DNA of 64,000 bases from Nocardia sp. NBC_00565 (GTDB lineage: Bacteria; Actinomycetota; Actinomycetes; Mycobacteriales; Mycobacteriaceae), in NCBI RefSeq assembly GCF_036345915.1, contig NZ_CP107785.1, positions 9,548,001 to 9,612,000 of the forward strand, in the 5' to 3' direction. Each line of letters starts with the position of its first letter. Positions within the stretch are counted from its first letter, which is position 1. The notes below the pieces were generated by a model, which made no database searches, was not told where the DNA came from, and saw only the letters and a program-made list of their open reading frames with translations. Shown piece by piece: positions 9,531 to 17,667 of this stretch. Position numbers and translations under genes: made by a program.

Positions 9531-9593
9531 GAACCTCTGCCTTTCGGGGAGGGGTTTGAGGTGAGTGCGATCACGCTAAATCTGCTCTTGTAA

Positions 9594-9616
9594 ACTGTCA
9601 ACAGTTTGCGGTTAAC
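9594..9616. promoter_or_regulatory. composite palindromic operator, copy 2 (GntR-type)
   Basis: AAACTGTCAACAGTTT (9592-9607) has 7-bp arms around CA, followed by GTTAAC at 9611-9616 with the same 5-base spacing as copy 1. It lies between the HAD operon (start 9530, minus) and the GntR gene (start 9695, plus), so one site could control both directions, including autoregulation. Confidence 0.78.
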
Positions 9617-9694
9617 TCTAGGAGACGGCGATACGCGGTGTATCGTCCCTGGTTGTCAACGAGGGCCGTGTGGATGCGGACTGCGAGGGGTGTT

Positions 9695-10348
9695 GTGACA
9701 GATCTGAACCTGAGCGCGATCGACTATCCGTCGATCTCGACCACCATCGCCGATCAGATCCGCGGCATCATTCGTAGCGGCTCGCTGCGCCCGGCGCAGC
9801 CCCTGTCCGAATCGAAGATCGCTGCGCAGCTGAATGTTTCGCGCGGGCCGGTGCGCGAGGCGCTGCAGCTGCTCGTGCAGGAGCGGTTGCTGGTGCGCAT
9901 ACCCAACCGGGGGGTGTTCGTCGCCGACATCACCCCGGAGGACGTGGTCGAGATCTACGAGGTGCGCCACGCGCTCGAAGCCCGTTGCGGGGTCAAGCTG
10001 CTGGCCGGTGACGAAGGGCTGCTGCGCCAGACCGTGCTGCGATTGCGGGTGATCGTGGACCGGATGGGCACCGCCGAACAGGCCAGGCAGTGGGGTGAGG
10101 TCATCGAACAGGACCTTGCTTTCCACACCACGCTCGTGGACGCCGCCGGCAATTCGCGCATCAAGCGTGCCTATTCCACCCTGATGGTGGAGTCCTCGCT
10201 CTCGATCAACCGGCTCGAGCGCTGGTATCCGGACGACGCCTCGCTCGTGGACGAGCATCTGCGCATTATCGAGGCACTCGCCGCGCGGGACGAGGCCGCC
10301 TTCGCCGAGGCGCTCGAGTTCCACTATTCGTCCACCTTCGACGAGTAG
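9695..10348 (+). CDS. GntR-family transcriptional regulator (FCD subfamily)
   Basis: A 217-aa regulator. GTG at 9695 is preferred because GAGGGG precedes it; the frame extends further upstream without support. The winged-helix domain covers residues 10-75 with SESKIAAQLNVSRGPVREAL as recognition region. The all-helical FCD ligand domain follows, with the metal-site pattern of Asp and His residues in EQDLAFHTTLVDAAG and VDEHLRIIEAL. It faces away from the HAD-oxidase-ALDH operon and overlooks copy 2 of the operator. It probably senses an intermediate of the amine pathway and represses both operons. Confidence 0.92.
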   Translation: MTDLNLSAIDYPSISTTIADQIRGIIRSGSLRPAQPLSESKIAAQLNVSRGPVREALQLLVQERLLVRIPNRGVFVADITPEDVVEIYEVRHALEARCGVKLLAGDEGLLRQTVLRLRVIVDRMGTAEQARQWGEVIEQDLAFHTTLVDAAGNSRIKRAYSTLMVESSLSINRLERWYPDDASLVDEHLRIIEALAARDEAAFAEALEFHYSSTFDE

Positions 10349-10360
10349 CCACGCGCCGGC

Positions 10361-10389
10361 GGCCGCCGCACATCTCGATCGCGGCGGCC
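10361..10389. terminator. hairpin between convergent genes
   Basis: Perfect 9-bp arms GGCCGCCGC and GCGGCGGCC are separated by 11 bases, lying between the convergent ends of the GntR gene (10348) and the DeoR gene (10428). There is no T-run, as is usual for high-G+C actinomycetes. It could serve both directions. Confidence 0.6.
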
Positions 10390-10427
10390 CGGTCCACGTT
10401 CCGATCAGCCAGACGACTCGGCGTGTA

Positions 10428-11219
10428 TCAGCCACGCAGCGGCACGCGATCCACCAGCGTCCCGGCATCGTCGATGCTCCGGGCGACGGAGGCGGGAAGT
10501 TCGGCATCAGTGATGATCCGGCTGAGCCGATGCAGCGGCGCTACCTTGAATCGCTCGAAGGTGCCGAACTTCGTGCTGTCCGCCAACAGCACGGTGTCGG
10601 TGGCGTTGGCCATCGCCGTCTGCTTCAGTGTCACCTTGTCGGTCTGCGGGGTGGTCACCCCATGCTCGATATCCCAGGTTCCCGTGCTCAGGAACGTGAG
10701 GTCGAGGTTGACCGAGTGCACGGTCGCCGCCGCAAGGGGTCCGCTGCTGGACCCGCTGGAGATGTCGACGGATCCCCCGGTGTGAATGGTCTCGATCGAC
10801 GGATGCTCGAAAAGCGCCTTCACCGTGAAGAAGTCATTGGTGACCACGGTGAGGTCGCTACGTGCGGCGAGGAATGGGACGACCGATTCGCAGGTCGTTC
10901 CCGCGTCGAGGAAGATGGCCATCCCGTCTTCGATCAGCGTCGCGGCTTCTTCCGCGATCGCCCGCTTGCGAGGGAGTTCCAAGTGGGCGCGTGATTCGCG
11001 CTCCCGCGGCGGCGAGATCTGGCTCCATTCCGCGAGCCGCACTCCGCCCTGCACCGAGATGACCTGCCCCGCATCTTCGAGGCTCGCGATATCCCGTCGC
11101 ACGGTCATGTGCGAGACGTCCATCAGTTCGGTCAAGGTTCGGATGCTGAGCACGCCCGCACTGCGCAAGAGGCGCATCAACTCCTGCTGGCGTTGCTCAG
11201 GGATGAGAGGGGTGCTCAC
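10428..11219 (-). CDS. DeoR-family transcriptional regulator
   Basis: A 263-aa DeoR repressor. The start is set at GTG 11219 (STPLIPEQRQQELMRLL is a typical opening); an in-frame GTG at 11243 would add 8 residues. The N-terminal helix-turn-helix reads IRTLTELMDVSHMTVRRDIASLE. The C-terminal sugar-phosphate-sensing domain (DeoRC) has the motifs EEAATLIEDGMAIFLDAGTT, VVTNDFF and LLADSTKFG. It is divergent from the KDPG aldolase gene, and the shared promoter has phased TCACA repeats. It probably releases the promoter when a phosphorylated sugar acid appears. Confidence 0.92.
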   Translation of the reverse strand: MSTPLIPEQRQQELMRLLRSAGVLSIRTLTELMDVSHMTVRRDIASLEDAGQVISVQGGVRLAEWSQISPPRERESRAHLELPRKRAIAEEAATLIEDGMAIFLDAGTTCESVVPFLAARSDLTVVTNDFFTVKALFEHPSIETIHTGGSVDISSGSSSGPLAAATVHSVNLDLTFLSTGTWDIEHGVTTPQTDKVTLKQTAMANATDTVLLADSTKFGTFERFKVAPLHRLSRIITDAELPASVARSIDDAGTLVDRVPLRG

Positions 11220-11249
11220 CGGGCCAGTGTATCCACCCCGCACAATATG

Positions 11250-11284
11250 TCACAGAAAATCACACGACCTGTGAATGTGCGTGA
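11250..11284. promoter_or_regulatory. phased TCACA/TGTGA array in the DeoR-aldolase promoter
   Basis: TCACA occurs at 11250-11254 and 11260-11264, its inverse TGTGA at 11270-11274, and CGTGA at 11280-11284. The four pentamers are thus spaced exactly 10 bases apart. The array lies between the DeoR start and the aldolase ATG at 11299, where a DeoR oligomer could contact one face of the helix. Confidence 0.6.
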
Positions 11285-11298
11285 TAGTGTGGGCGATC

Positions 11299-11949
11299 AT
11301 GTTAACCAAGTTCGAAGTCCTCGACAGCATCGTCCACACTGGGGCGCTGCTTATCGTGCGACTGGACAGCGCGGCGGAAGCGCTCGCCGTATCACGCGCC
11401 GCCATCGCCGGCGGAATGCGGGCACTCGAGATCACCCTCTCTGTGCCGGGCGCGCTCGACGTGATCCGAACTCTCTCCGACGAGTACGAAGAGCAGGGTG
11501 TGGCGATCGGGGCAGGCACCGTGCTGGACTCTGCCGCCGCATTCGCTTGCATCCAGGCCGGCGCACGCATCCTGGTGAGCCCCAACCTCAACCGCGACAT
11601 GATCGCCGCAGCCAACCGCTACGGCGCCGTCTCTGTCAGCGGCGCATTCACGCCCACCGAGATCGTCGACACGATGACGGCCGGCGCCGACATCGTCAAA
11701 CTGTTCCCGACCGAGATCGCGGGACCGTCGTACGTACGGACCATCAAGGCCCCATTGCCGCAGGCTCCGATCCTCCCCGCCGGCGGCGTGACCCTCGGCA
11801 ACGTCGCAGACTGGTTCGACGCGGGCGTCACCGCGGTCGGCGTGGGCAGTTTCGTCACCAAAGCCGCCCGCGAAGACGGTGACTACCACCGCGTGACCGC
11901 GGCGGCGGCGGCGTTCCTCGCGGCAATCGATAACGCAAAAAAGAAGTAA
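11299..11949 (+). CDS. 2-dehydro-3-deoxy-phosphogluconate/galactonate-type aldolase
   Basis: A 216-aa class I aldolase of the Eda/DgoA family; ATG 11299 gives the family's normal length, and an upstream GTG would add 8 residues across the promoter. The catalytic Glu is in ALEITL (residue 44), the Schiff-base Lys in DIVKLFP (Lys134), and GAGTVLD and PAGGV are the phosphate and substrate loops. It splits a 2-keto-3-deoxy-6-phospho sugar acid to pyruvate and glyceraldehyde 3-phosphate in the cytoplasm. It is followed by an MFS transporter and a P-loop kinase, forming a sugar-acid catabolic operon. Gluconate- versus galactonate-type cannot be decided here. Confidence 0.92.
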   Translation: MLTKFEVLDSIVHTGALLIVRLDSAAEALAVSRAAIAGGMRALEITLSVPGALDVIRTLSDEYEEQGVAIGAGTVLDSAAAFACIQAGARILVSPNLNRDMIAAANRYGAVSVSGAFTPTEIVDTMTAGADIVKLFPTEIAGPSYVRTIKAPLPQAPILPAGGVTLGNVADWFDAGVTAVGVGSFVTKAAREDGDYHRVTAAAAAFLAAIDNAKKK

Positions 11950-12006
11950 CCGCGACCACGGTCGCACGGCACCCGCCAGCGTGCCAGCTCACAAAGGAGT
12001 GCAGCA

Positions 12007-13311
12007 ATGACCCGACAAGAAGCCGTTCGCAGGGTCGTCGCAGACGAGCCACCGAGGACTGTCCGGATCCGATGGTTCCTCGTAGCCCTGCTCGTCATCG
12101 GCGGGGTCGTCAACTACCTCGATCGCAGCAATCTCAGCGTCGCCAATACCACGATCGCCGCGGAGTTCGACCTGAGCGCCATCCAAATGGGTCTGCTCCT
12201 GTCCGCGTTCTCCTGGCCATACGCGATCGCGAACCTGCCTGCCGGATATCTGGTCGACAGGTTCGGCCCCAAAAAGATGTACGCCTGGGCTGCCGGTCTC
12301 TGGTCCCTGGTCTCGATGATCTCGGCCACCGCCAACTCCTTCGGCTTCCTCTATGCCGCTCGAGTGGCGCTAGGTGTGGCCGAGTCGCCGTTCTTCACCT
12401 CGAGTCTGAAGGTCACCGAACGCTGGTACAACCAAACCGAGCGCGCGCTGCCGGTGTCGGTCGTGAACACCGGTTCGCAGATCGCCAACGCCATCGCACC
12501 GCCGCTGCTTACCTTCCTGCTGATCACGATGACCTGGCGCGGCATGTTCCTCTTCATCGGCGCGCTCGGCATCGTCGTGGTGCTGATCTGGCTGCGGGTG
12601 TATCGCGACCCGAATATCCGGGAGCAAATACTCATCAATGGGACGGCGCGCGAAGACGAGGCCGACGAGCCGAAGGTCGAGCAGGTCGGTTGGGGCGAAC
12701 TGTTCAAGCACCGCAACACCTGGTTCATGATCCTCGGCGCGTTCGGCATCTTCTACACGGTGTGGGTGTACCTCACCTGGCTACCCAGCTATCTGCAGAC
12801 CGCGCGCGGGTTCAGCCTGAAGGACAGCAGCTGGCTCGCCGCCCTGCCGTTCCTGTGTGGCATTGTCGGCGTGCTCTTCGGAGGCTATCTGTCCAGCAGG
12901 TTCGTGAAATCGGGCATGAACGCCGTGCTCGCCCGCAAGGTCCCGATCGTCGGCGGTGCGGTGCTCGCTGCGGCAGCCGTGCTGCCCGTTGCGTACGTCG
13001 ATAGCACTCCGCTGGCGATAACACTGCTATCGATCGGATACTTCGCGTCGCAGGTTCCGATCGGGTGCCTGTGGACCCTCGCGGCCGACATCGCCAAGCC
13101 GAACCAGGTCGCCTCGCTCGGCGCCATCCAGAACTTCGGCGGATTCCTCGGCGCGGCCGTCGCCCCCGTAGTGACGGGCGCGATCCTCACCGCCACCGAC
13201 GGAAGCTACACCTTCGTCTTCCTCGTCGGCGGCGTGCTGCTACTGGTCGGGGCCGCGGCGTACGCGTTCTTCGTGAAGGACCGAAGGCACGCGAGTGAGG
13301 CAATGGCGTGA
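12007..13311 (+). CDS. MFS transporter, anion:cation symporter (hexonate/glucarate type)
   Basis: A 434-aa protein with twelve predicted helices. The ATG at 12007 follows AAAGGAGTGCAGCA, a strong ribosome site. The ACS-family signature NYLDRSNLSVA is in helix 1, and the loop 2-3 motif GYLVDRFGPKKMYAWA and GVAESPFFTSSLK are also diagnostic. This family (DgoT, GarP, ExuT) imports sugar acids with protons. Its place after the KDPG-type aldolase and before a small kinase makes a hexonate the likely substrate. The central loop (residues 205-235) is unusually acidic. Confidence 0.9.
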   Translation: MTRQEAVRRVVADEPPRTVRIRWFLVALLVIGGVVNYLDRSNLSVANTTIAAEFDLSAIQMGLLLSAFSWPYAIANLPAGYLVDRFGPKKMYAWAAGLWSLVSMISATANSFGFLYAARVALGVAESPFFTSSLKVTERWYNQTERALPVSVVNTGSQIANAIAPPLLTFLLITMTWRGMFLFIGALGIVVVLIWLRVYRDPNIREQILINGTAREDEADEPKVEQVGWGELFKHRNTWFMILGAFGIFYTVWVYLTWLPSYLQTARGFSLKDSSWLAALPFLCGIVGVLFGGYLSSRFVKSGMNAVLARKVPIVGGAVLAAAAVLPVAYVDSTPLAITLLSIGYFASQVPIGCLWTLAADIAKPNQVASLGAIQNFGGFLGAAVAPVVTGAILTATDGSYTFVFLVGGVLLLVGAAAYAFFVKDRRHASEAMA

Positions 13312-13348
13312 CCGCGATGACGGCTCCCGGACGGGCGACAATCCCCTC

Positions 13349-13927
13349 ATGACCACGAAACTCTTCTTTGTGATCGGGCCTGCCGGCTCGGGCAAGTCGA
13401 CGACGAGCGCTCTCATCGCGCAACGAATCGGCGCCGCCTACATCGACAAGGACAGTGTGGCAACGGCATTCACCGAAGCCCTGCTCGAAGCGGCGGGGAC
13501 CGATAAAAACGAGCGCGACAACAACGAGTACTACCAGCGCGTCGTTATGGACCTGGAGTATGCGACGCTCCTGCGCATCGCGGGCGACAACCTCCGGCTC
13601 GGCATCTCCGTCGTGCTCGACGCCCCGTTCGTGAGGTACTTCCCGTGCGCGGACTATCTGGAACGGGCTGCCATCGACCACGACTGGCCCCCGGACGCCG
13701 AGAAGATCGTCGTACACGTCACCGCCGACGGCAACCGGGTGCGAACCCGCATCAGCCATCGCGGGTACGAGCGCGACGCGTGGAAACTCGATCATTGGGA
13801 CGAGTTCTGGACGAGAACACAGACCGCAGAATGCCGCTGGAGAGGAGCACGCCATGTGTTCTTCGACAACAGCGCTGAGGGTGTGTCGTGCGACGCGCTC
13901 GACCGAGCCATTACCACGCCCGACTAG
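13349..13927 (+). CDS. small P-loop kinase (AAA_33 / gluconokinase-like)
   Basis: A 192-aa protein with Walker A GPAGSGKSTT (residues 9-18) and IDKDSVATAF after strand 2. A lid-like region, VRTRISHRGYERDAWKLD, contains the arginines expected for phosphate contacts. The closest pattern I recognise is small shikimate/gluconate-kinase-like or AAA_33 kinases. Being last in the DeoR-controlled operon, it may phosphorylate the imported sugar acid so the aldolase can act; this is inference. ATG 13349 was chosen because the family starts just before Walker A; the frame extends upstream into the transporter gene. Confidence 0.72.
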   Translation: MTTKLFFVIGPAGSGKSTTSALIAQRIGAAYIDKDSVATAFTEALLEAAGTDKNERDNNEYYQRVVMDLEYATLLRIAGDNLRLGISVVLDAPFVRYFPCADYLERAAIDHDWPPDAEKIVVHVTADGNRVRTRISHRGYERDAWKLDHWDEFWTRTQTAECRWRGARHVFFDNSAEGVSCDALDRAITTPD

Positions 13928-13963
13928 CGTCGACGCAGTCGCGAAGAATCCCCGGTCGTAGCA

Positions 13964-14011
13964 TGCGAACCGCCCCCGGAAGCGGCGGTTCGCACACTGC
14001 GACATTTGGGG
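13964..14011. repeat. hairpin plus flank resembling the region 3' of tRNA-His
   Basis: TGCGAACCG (13964-13972) pairs with CGGTTCGCA (13986-13994), then GCGACATTTGGGGT follows. The same hairpin arms and the same 14-base flank occur at 51513-51560, where they are the 3' flank and terminator of tRNA-His read on the minus strand. Here no tRNA follows. It may simply terminate the operon ending at 13927, or be a displaced copy of tRNA flanking DNA. Confidence 0.5.
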
Positions 14012-14206
14012 TCCCGGATGTCCGGCATACGAACCGGGAAATCCTGGTCAAGGGACAACAGATCGTGATCCGGCAGGTCGGGACTGATGTGCGGTAAGTG
14101 CTGCGATCCGATGCTGGTCATGGCAGCGGGCAGCCCGCCTGGCCGACGCGCGCCAGGTGGTCGGATCTGGTGCGTTGGGTCCCCCGTTTCGCGCCCACGT
14201 GCGTGA

Positions 14207-16042
14207 TCAGGTGTCGTAGGTTCGTGCCCCCGGCGGGACACCATAAGGATGGGACCGGCGTTGAACAGCGATTCTCCTGGGGAACGTTGGAAATCCAGAG
14301 AACGTTCGCGCACTTGGGATGACGGGATCGTTCTGTTGTTCGAGGTAGTGGGACCTAGCGGGAATCACGAGACAACTCGAACTCCTGAGTGGGGGCAGGG
14401 GTTCGAGTCCCCTTAGCCCCACCGAGTTTGCCATTGCGCGAACACCCGTTTCTGAGGCCCTGACCGGCGGTTTTCCTCCGGTCGGGGCCTTGTTCGTATG
14501 TGGGGTGTGGGGGTCGGCGGGTGGTTGGGGGATGCGGAAGACGGGGACGATGGTGTCGGGGCCGGTGATCTTGATTTCGGCGATGAGGGTTTCGATCAGG
14601 GTTTTGCGGGCGTGGTCGGTGCCGGTGGTGATCAGTTCGGTGATGTGGTCGGCGATGTCGGTGAGGGTGGCGGGGTCGGGGCCTGTGGGGGCACTGTCGA
14701 GGGTGGCGGTCAGCTCGTCGCGGCGGTGGGTGAGTTGGCGGCTGTTCGCGCGGAGTTGGGCCAGGCGGTCGCCGATGAGTTGTTCGTCCATGGTGCCGTT
14801 CTCGAACGCGGTGAGGTAGCGATCGATCTTCGTGTCGATGTCAGCGATCTTGGTGTGGATGGCGGCGAGTTCGGCGTGGTGGGCGTCGTGTCCGGCATGG
14901 TGTTGGCGTTGGGCCTCGGTGACGGCGTCGGCGATGAGGGTGTGATGGTCGCGGTAGAAGCGTGCGAGGGCGTCGAGGACGGCGGTTTCGACGTAGTCGG
15001 CGTTGAGGCGGTAGCCGTCGCACCGGGTGCTGTCGTAGCGGTTGCGGGTGTGGCAGGTGTAGTAGCGGTAGACCTTGGTTTTGCCGTGGGCGCGGGTGCC
15101 GATCATGGCTGTGTGGCATTTGGGGCAGCGCATGCGTCCGGTAAGGGTGTAGTCGGAGGCGTTGGCGCGGCGGTGGGCGCGGTCGTCGCCGCGTTCGGTG
15201 AGTATCCGCCCGGCTTCGGCGAAGAGGTCGGTGTCGATGAGTGGCGGGTGGCAGTTGTGCGTGGTGATGTCGCGGAAGGACAGTTCGCCGATGTAGACGG
15301 GGTTGGACAGGGTGCGTAGGACTTGGTGGCCCGACCAGGTTCCGCTGGTGGTGGTGCGGTGCCCGCGTTCGTTGAGGAGACGCGCGATTGCTTTGGAGCC
15401 CAACCGGTCTCGGGTGTAGAGGCGGTAGATCAAGCCGACGATCGGGGATTCGTTGGGGTGAGGTGTGAGGCTGTGGCCGGTGGCGTCGGGCAGGTAACCG
15501 AAGGGGCGGCGTCCGCCTTTCCAGAGTCCTTTGGCGGCTTTGCGTTCCATGCCCGCGATGACCCGGTCGATGATGGTGTCGCGTTCGAATTGGGCGAACA
15601 TGCCGAGCATTTGGACCAGCATGCGGCCCATGGGAGTGGAGGTGTCGAAGGGTTCGGTGGCCGAGCGGAACACGACCCCGTGTCGGTCGAGGTCGTCGAG
15701 CAGGGTGACCATGTCGCGTAGGTTGCGGGAGAAGCGGTCGACTCGGTAGACGAGCAGGACATCGATCAACCCTGCTTCGGCGGCGCGCATGGCGCGTTGC
15801 AGGTCCTCACGCTCGGTGGACGCTCCGGAGGCGTCGTCGGCGAACCGCATGACGATGTGCCATCCGGGTTGGGAGTCCACATACGAGCCCAGGCGGGCAT
15901 CCTGGGCCTCGATCGAATACGGTTGGTGTTCGTCGTCGGTGGATCGGCGTACATAGATCCCGACTCTGACCGTGTCGAGACTATCGAGGCGGTCAGTCTG
16001 AATCCGCGCGGTTTTGTGGCTTTTCTTTCTCGGTCGTGCCAT
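14207..16042 (-). CDS. large serine recombinase (site-specific integrase)
   Basis: A 611-aa recombinase. The N-terminal catalytic domain has GIYVRRSTDDE with nucleophile Ser34, then VYRVDRFSRNLRD and MGRMLVQMLGMFAQFERD, as in phiC31-type integrases. A recombinase domain follows (KAIARLLNERGHRT), then a zinc ribbon with two CPKC/C-type pairs (CPKCHTAMIG) and a coiled-coil arm (about residues 390-450). The last 70 residues are odd: MANSVGLRGLEPLP is simply the antisense of a tRNA 3' end at 14395-14423, so the true core probably ends near 14430 and the tail was acquired on integration. ATG 16042. It likely integrates or excises an element at this site. Confidence 0.9.
   Translation of the reverse strand: MARPRKKSHKTARIQTDRLDSLDTVRVGIYVRRSTDDEHQPYSIEAQDARLGSYVDSQPGWHIVMRFADDASGASTEREDLQRAMRAAEAGLIDVLLVYRVDRFSRNLRDMVTLLDDLDRHGVVFRSATEPFDTSTPMGRMLVQMLGMFAQFERDTIIDRVIAGMERKAAKGLWKGGRRPFGYLPDATGHSLTPHPNESPIVGLIYRLYTRDRLGSKAIARLLNERGHRTTTSGTWSGHQVLRTLSNPVYIGELSFRDITTHNCHPPLIDTDLFAEAGRILTERGDDRAHRRANASDYTLTGRMRCPKCHTAMIGTRAHGKTKVYRYYTCHTRNRYDSTRCDGYRLNADYVETAVLDALARFYRDHHTLIADAVTEAQRQHHAGHDAHHAELAAIHTKIADIDTKIDRYLTAFENGTMDEQLIGDRLAQLRANSRQLTHRRDELTATLDSAPTGPDPATLTDIADHITELITTGTDHARKTLIETLIAEIKITGPDTIVPVFRIPQPPADPHTPHTNKAPTGGKPPVRASETGVRAMANSVGLRGLEPLPPLRSSSCLVIPARSHYLEQQNDPVIPSARTFSGFPTFPRRIAVQRRSHPYGVPPGARTYDT
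14395..14423 (+). other. tRNA 3'-end fragment, candidate att site
   Basis: The sequence folds as a T-arm (AGGGG, loop TTCGAGT, CCCCT at 14397-14413), then TAGCCCC, discriminator A and CC: the 3' third of a tRNA on the plus strand. No matching 5' acceptor strand or anticodon arm lies upstream, so it is not a functional gene. Its position inside the 3' end of the serine recombinase frame is what an attL/attR scar looks like. The other end of the element is not recognised in this window. Confidence 0.6.
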
Positions 16043-16125
16043 GGCGAGAATTTCCCCTTATTCCGTGAATCCCTTTGGTTTATTTTCCCATATATCCCGG
16101 TATAGGAACAGACGCGAAGAGTGGG

Positions 16126-16233
16126 TTATGCGGCTTTCTCGCTGGATTGTTCCGGATTGTCGGGGCCGTATTTCCATTCGTTGACAAGCACGGCGAGCGC
16201 GGCGACGGCACGCCGGTATTGCTCGGGTGTCAT
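16126..16233 (-). CDS. small unknown protein upstream of the recombinase
   Basis: A reading frame ending at 16126 gives MTPEQYRRAVAALAVLVNEW as its core, a short helical protein of 35 residues from ATG 16233, or longer from upstream GTG codons. It lies 84 bases upstream of the serine recombinase on the same strand and could be a small accessory or excision factor. I recognise no family. The start is uncertain. Confidence 0.4.
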   Translation of the reverse strand: MTPEQYRRAVAALAVLVNEWKYGPDNPEQSSEKAA

Positions 16234-16984
16234 GGGTGTGGTTTCGATCCGTTCCACGGTGATCTCGCCATGTCGGCGGCGGGGGCGGCGCAAGGGGGTC
16301 ACGGTAGCGGGGCGCTCTGTGGTGTGGCGGGTTCGCTGGGGTTCGAGTAATCGTCCTGGGCGCGGTGGGGGATCTCGGTCACGGGGGCGCTCCTGACAGC
16401 GAGAGGCGAAAGGTCTACTTACTACTTCCGCCGAAAACGCCGTTTCGGGACAACGCCGATCCGAAAAGTTTTCGAGTTCATTTCGTGAGGGGCCGCGGCA
16501 GGGCTCGCCTGCGCATGCGATGTCGGCCCACGCAGCGGGGATTCGCGAGTCCCTGCGGAACCGGCCCGGCGCGGCGCTGGCTCGGCGCGAGCACGATTCG
16601 CCCGCGGGATCACAGGCCGCGCGTCCGTTCGCACACCGCGACACCGCCGACCAAGGCGGGGCAAGACAAACATGAACAAAGGCAGAAAGCGGAGATGAGG
16701 AGGGGCTCCGCAGGAACGATCGAGCACTAGTCCGGGCGGCCGCGACACCGCGACACCCCCGTGTACGGCGCGACGGCGGATGTCTATATATGAGTGATAT
16801 ATAGACAATCCTGGGTAAGACCCAGCCGGATATGTGCCATCTGACCAGTAGGTTCGCGGGTTCGGGGTGGGGCGATTTGAGCACCGCACCGAAACCACCA
16901 CGGAATACCACCATGGAACACCCCCTGGAATAGACGCATCAAGATCACCGCACAAAAATCTGTTCTGCCACCGGAGCGCAGCGG
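16234..16984. other. 750-base gene-poor stretch with a perfect inverted repeat
   Basis: No reading frame here has a convincing start, ribosome site or protein-like composition. The part around 16400-16500 and 16780-17000 is richer in A+T than its surroundings. The one clear structure is the inverted repeat at 16781-16807, listed separately. The stretch probably contains the control region of the integrated element. Confidence 0.4.
16781..16807. promoter_or_regulatory. perfect 11-bp inverted repeat
   Basis: TGTCTATATAT (16781-16791) and ATATATAGACA (16797-16807) are exact inverse copies with a 5-base spacer. The total length of 27 bp and A+T-rich arms in G+C-rich DNA suit a dimeric repressor operator. 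No gene start directly abuts it, so its target is unknown. Confidence 0.55.
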
Positions 16985-17176
16985 TTATCCAGAACGTTTG
17001 AAGTGATCTCTCCACCTGGTCCAATGGGTGGGATAATTGCCAATGTCCAGGGTGTCGCCGTTTTCCAGTATACAAATGTATTCGTCCGACACCGCTGGTA
17101 TCAGAGCTTCATTCCGAGCCATGTTACTAAACTCGAAACGCAGTTTTTCTGGCGTCGCCGAGTTGCCGCGATTCAC
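16985..17176 (-). CDS. small unknown protein
   Basis: A 63-codon frame from GTG 17176, or 45 codons from an internal ATG. Its second half, LENGDTLDIGNYPTHWTRW, has balanced protein-like composition and the DNA is only about half G+C. I recognise no family. It is the last of three small minus-strand frames that lie back to back with the Nudix operon. Confidence 0.4.
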   Translation of the reverse strand: MNRGNSATPEKLRFEFSNMARNEALIPAVSDEYICILENGDTLDIGNYPTHWTRWRDHFKRSG

Positions 17177-17261
17177 GCACGCTCGGGGACCGTGGTCGAG
17201 CCGGACTGGATCGTGCCTGTACGGCTGCCGCAGTGAAACTCGCGATCGACGTCATGAAGGC

Positions 17262-17606
17262 TCAAGAACGGCCGTGAAGCCACGGCGGTCGCCGTATTGG
17301 CGTCTGCCGCAGCGGCGGCACAATGTCCTGCAGTCGTGGCAGTATCTCCGTATCATTCTCACTGACCCACGACTCTTGGACTGTGTTTATCTTCATCGGC
17401 TGCGTATCATTTTCGTCATGCTCGTCGTCACGGTGACAGCTGATGAACTCACCACCACGCCCGTCCGGCGTATGGATTGACTTCCAGCGCTTGCCAATTC
17501 GGAAACACGCTACTGCTGTGAAGAACAGCGAACTTGGCCAGAGGATCACCACCAGCGATGAAGTCAACAGCGTGGCCTCGATCGCAGGTGCGTGGTTTCG
17601 GTACAA
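17262..17606 (-). CDS. possible small membrane protein
   Basis: A 114-codon frame with one probable membrane helix near the N-terminus (TLLTSSLVVILWPSSLFFTA) followed by a charged cytoplasmic tail rich in Asp, Glu and Arg. The only start at the far end is TTG 17606, so the real start may be internal. The gene shares orientation with its small neighbours at 17668 and 16985. No family recognised; it could be spurious. Confidence 0.35.
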   Translation of the reverse strand: MYRNHAPAIEATLLTSSLVVILWPSSLFFTAVACFRIGKRWKSIHTPDGRGGEFISCHRDDEHDENDTQPMKINTVQESWVSENDTEILPRLQDIVPPLRQTPIRRPPWLHGRS

Positions 17607-17667
17607 ATGCTCGTGACGTGACGTCCGCTATCGTGAGGATGGGGAATCCGTTCGGTCACAGCGAATT

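Noticed and set aside
14341..14423. A complete tRNA gene beside the recombinase
   Set aside because: The T-arm and 3' acceptor strand fit, but no 5' acceptor strand, D-arm or anticodon arm can be formed upstream.
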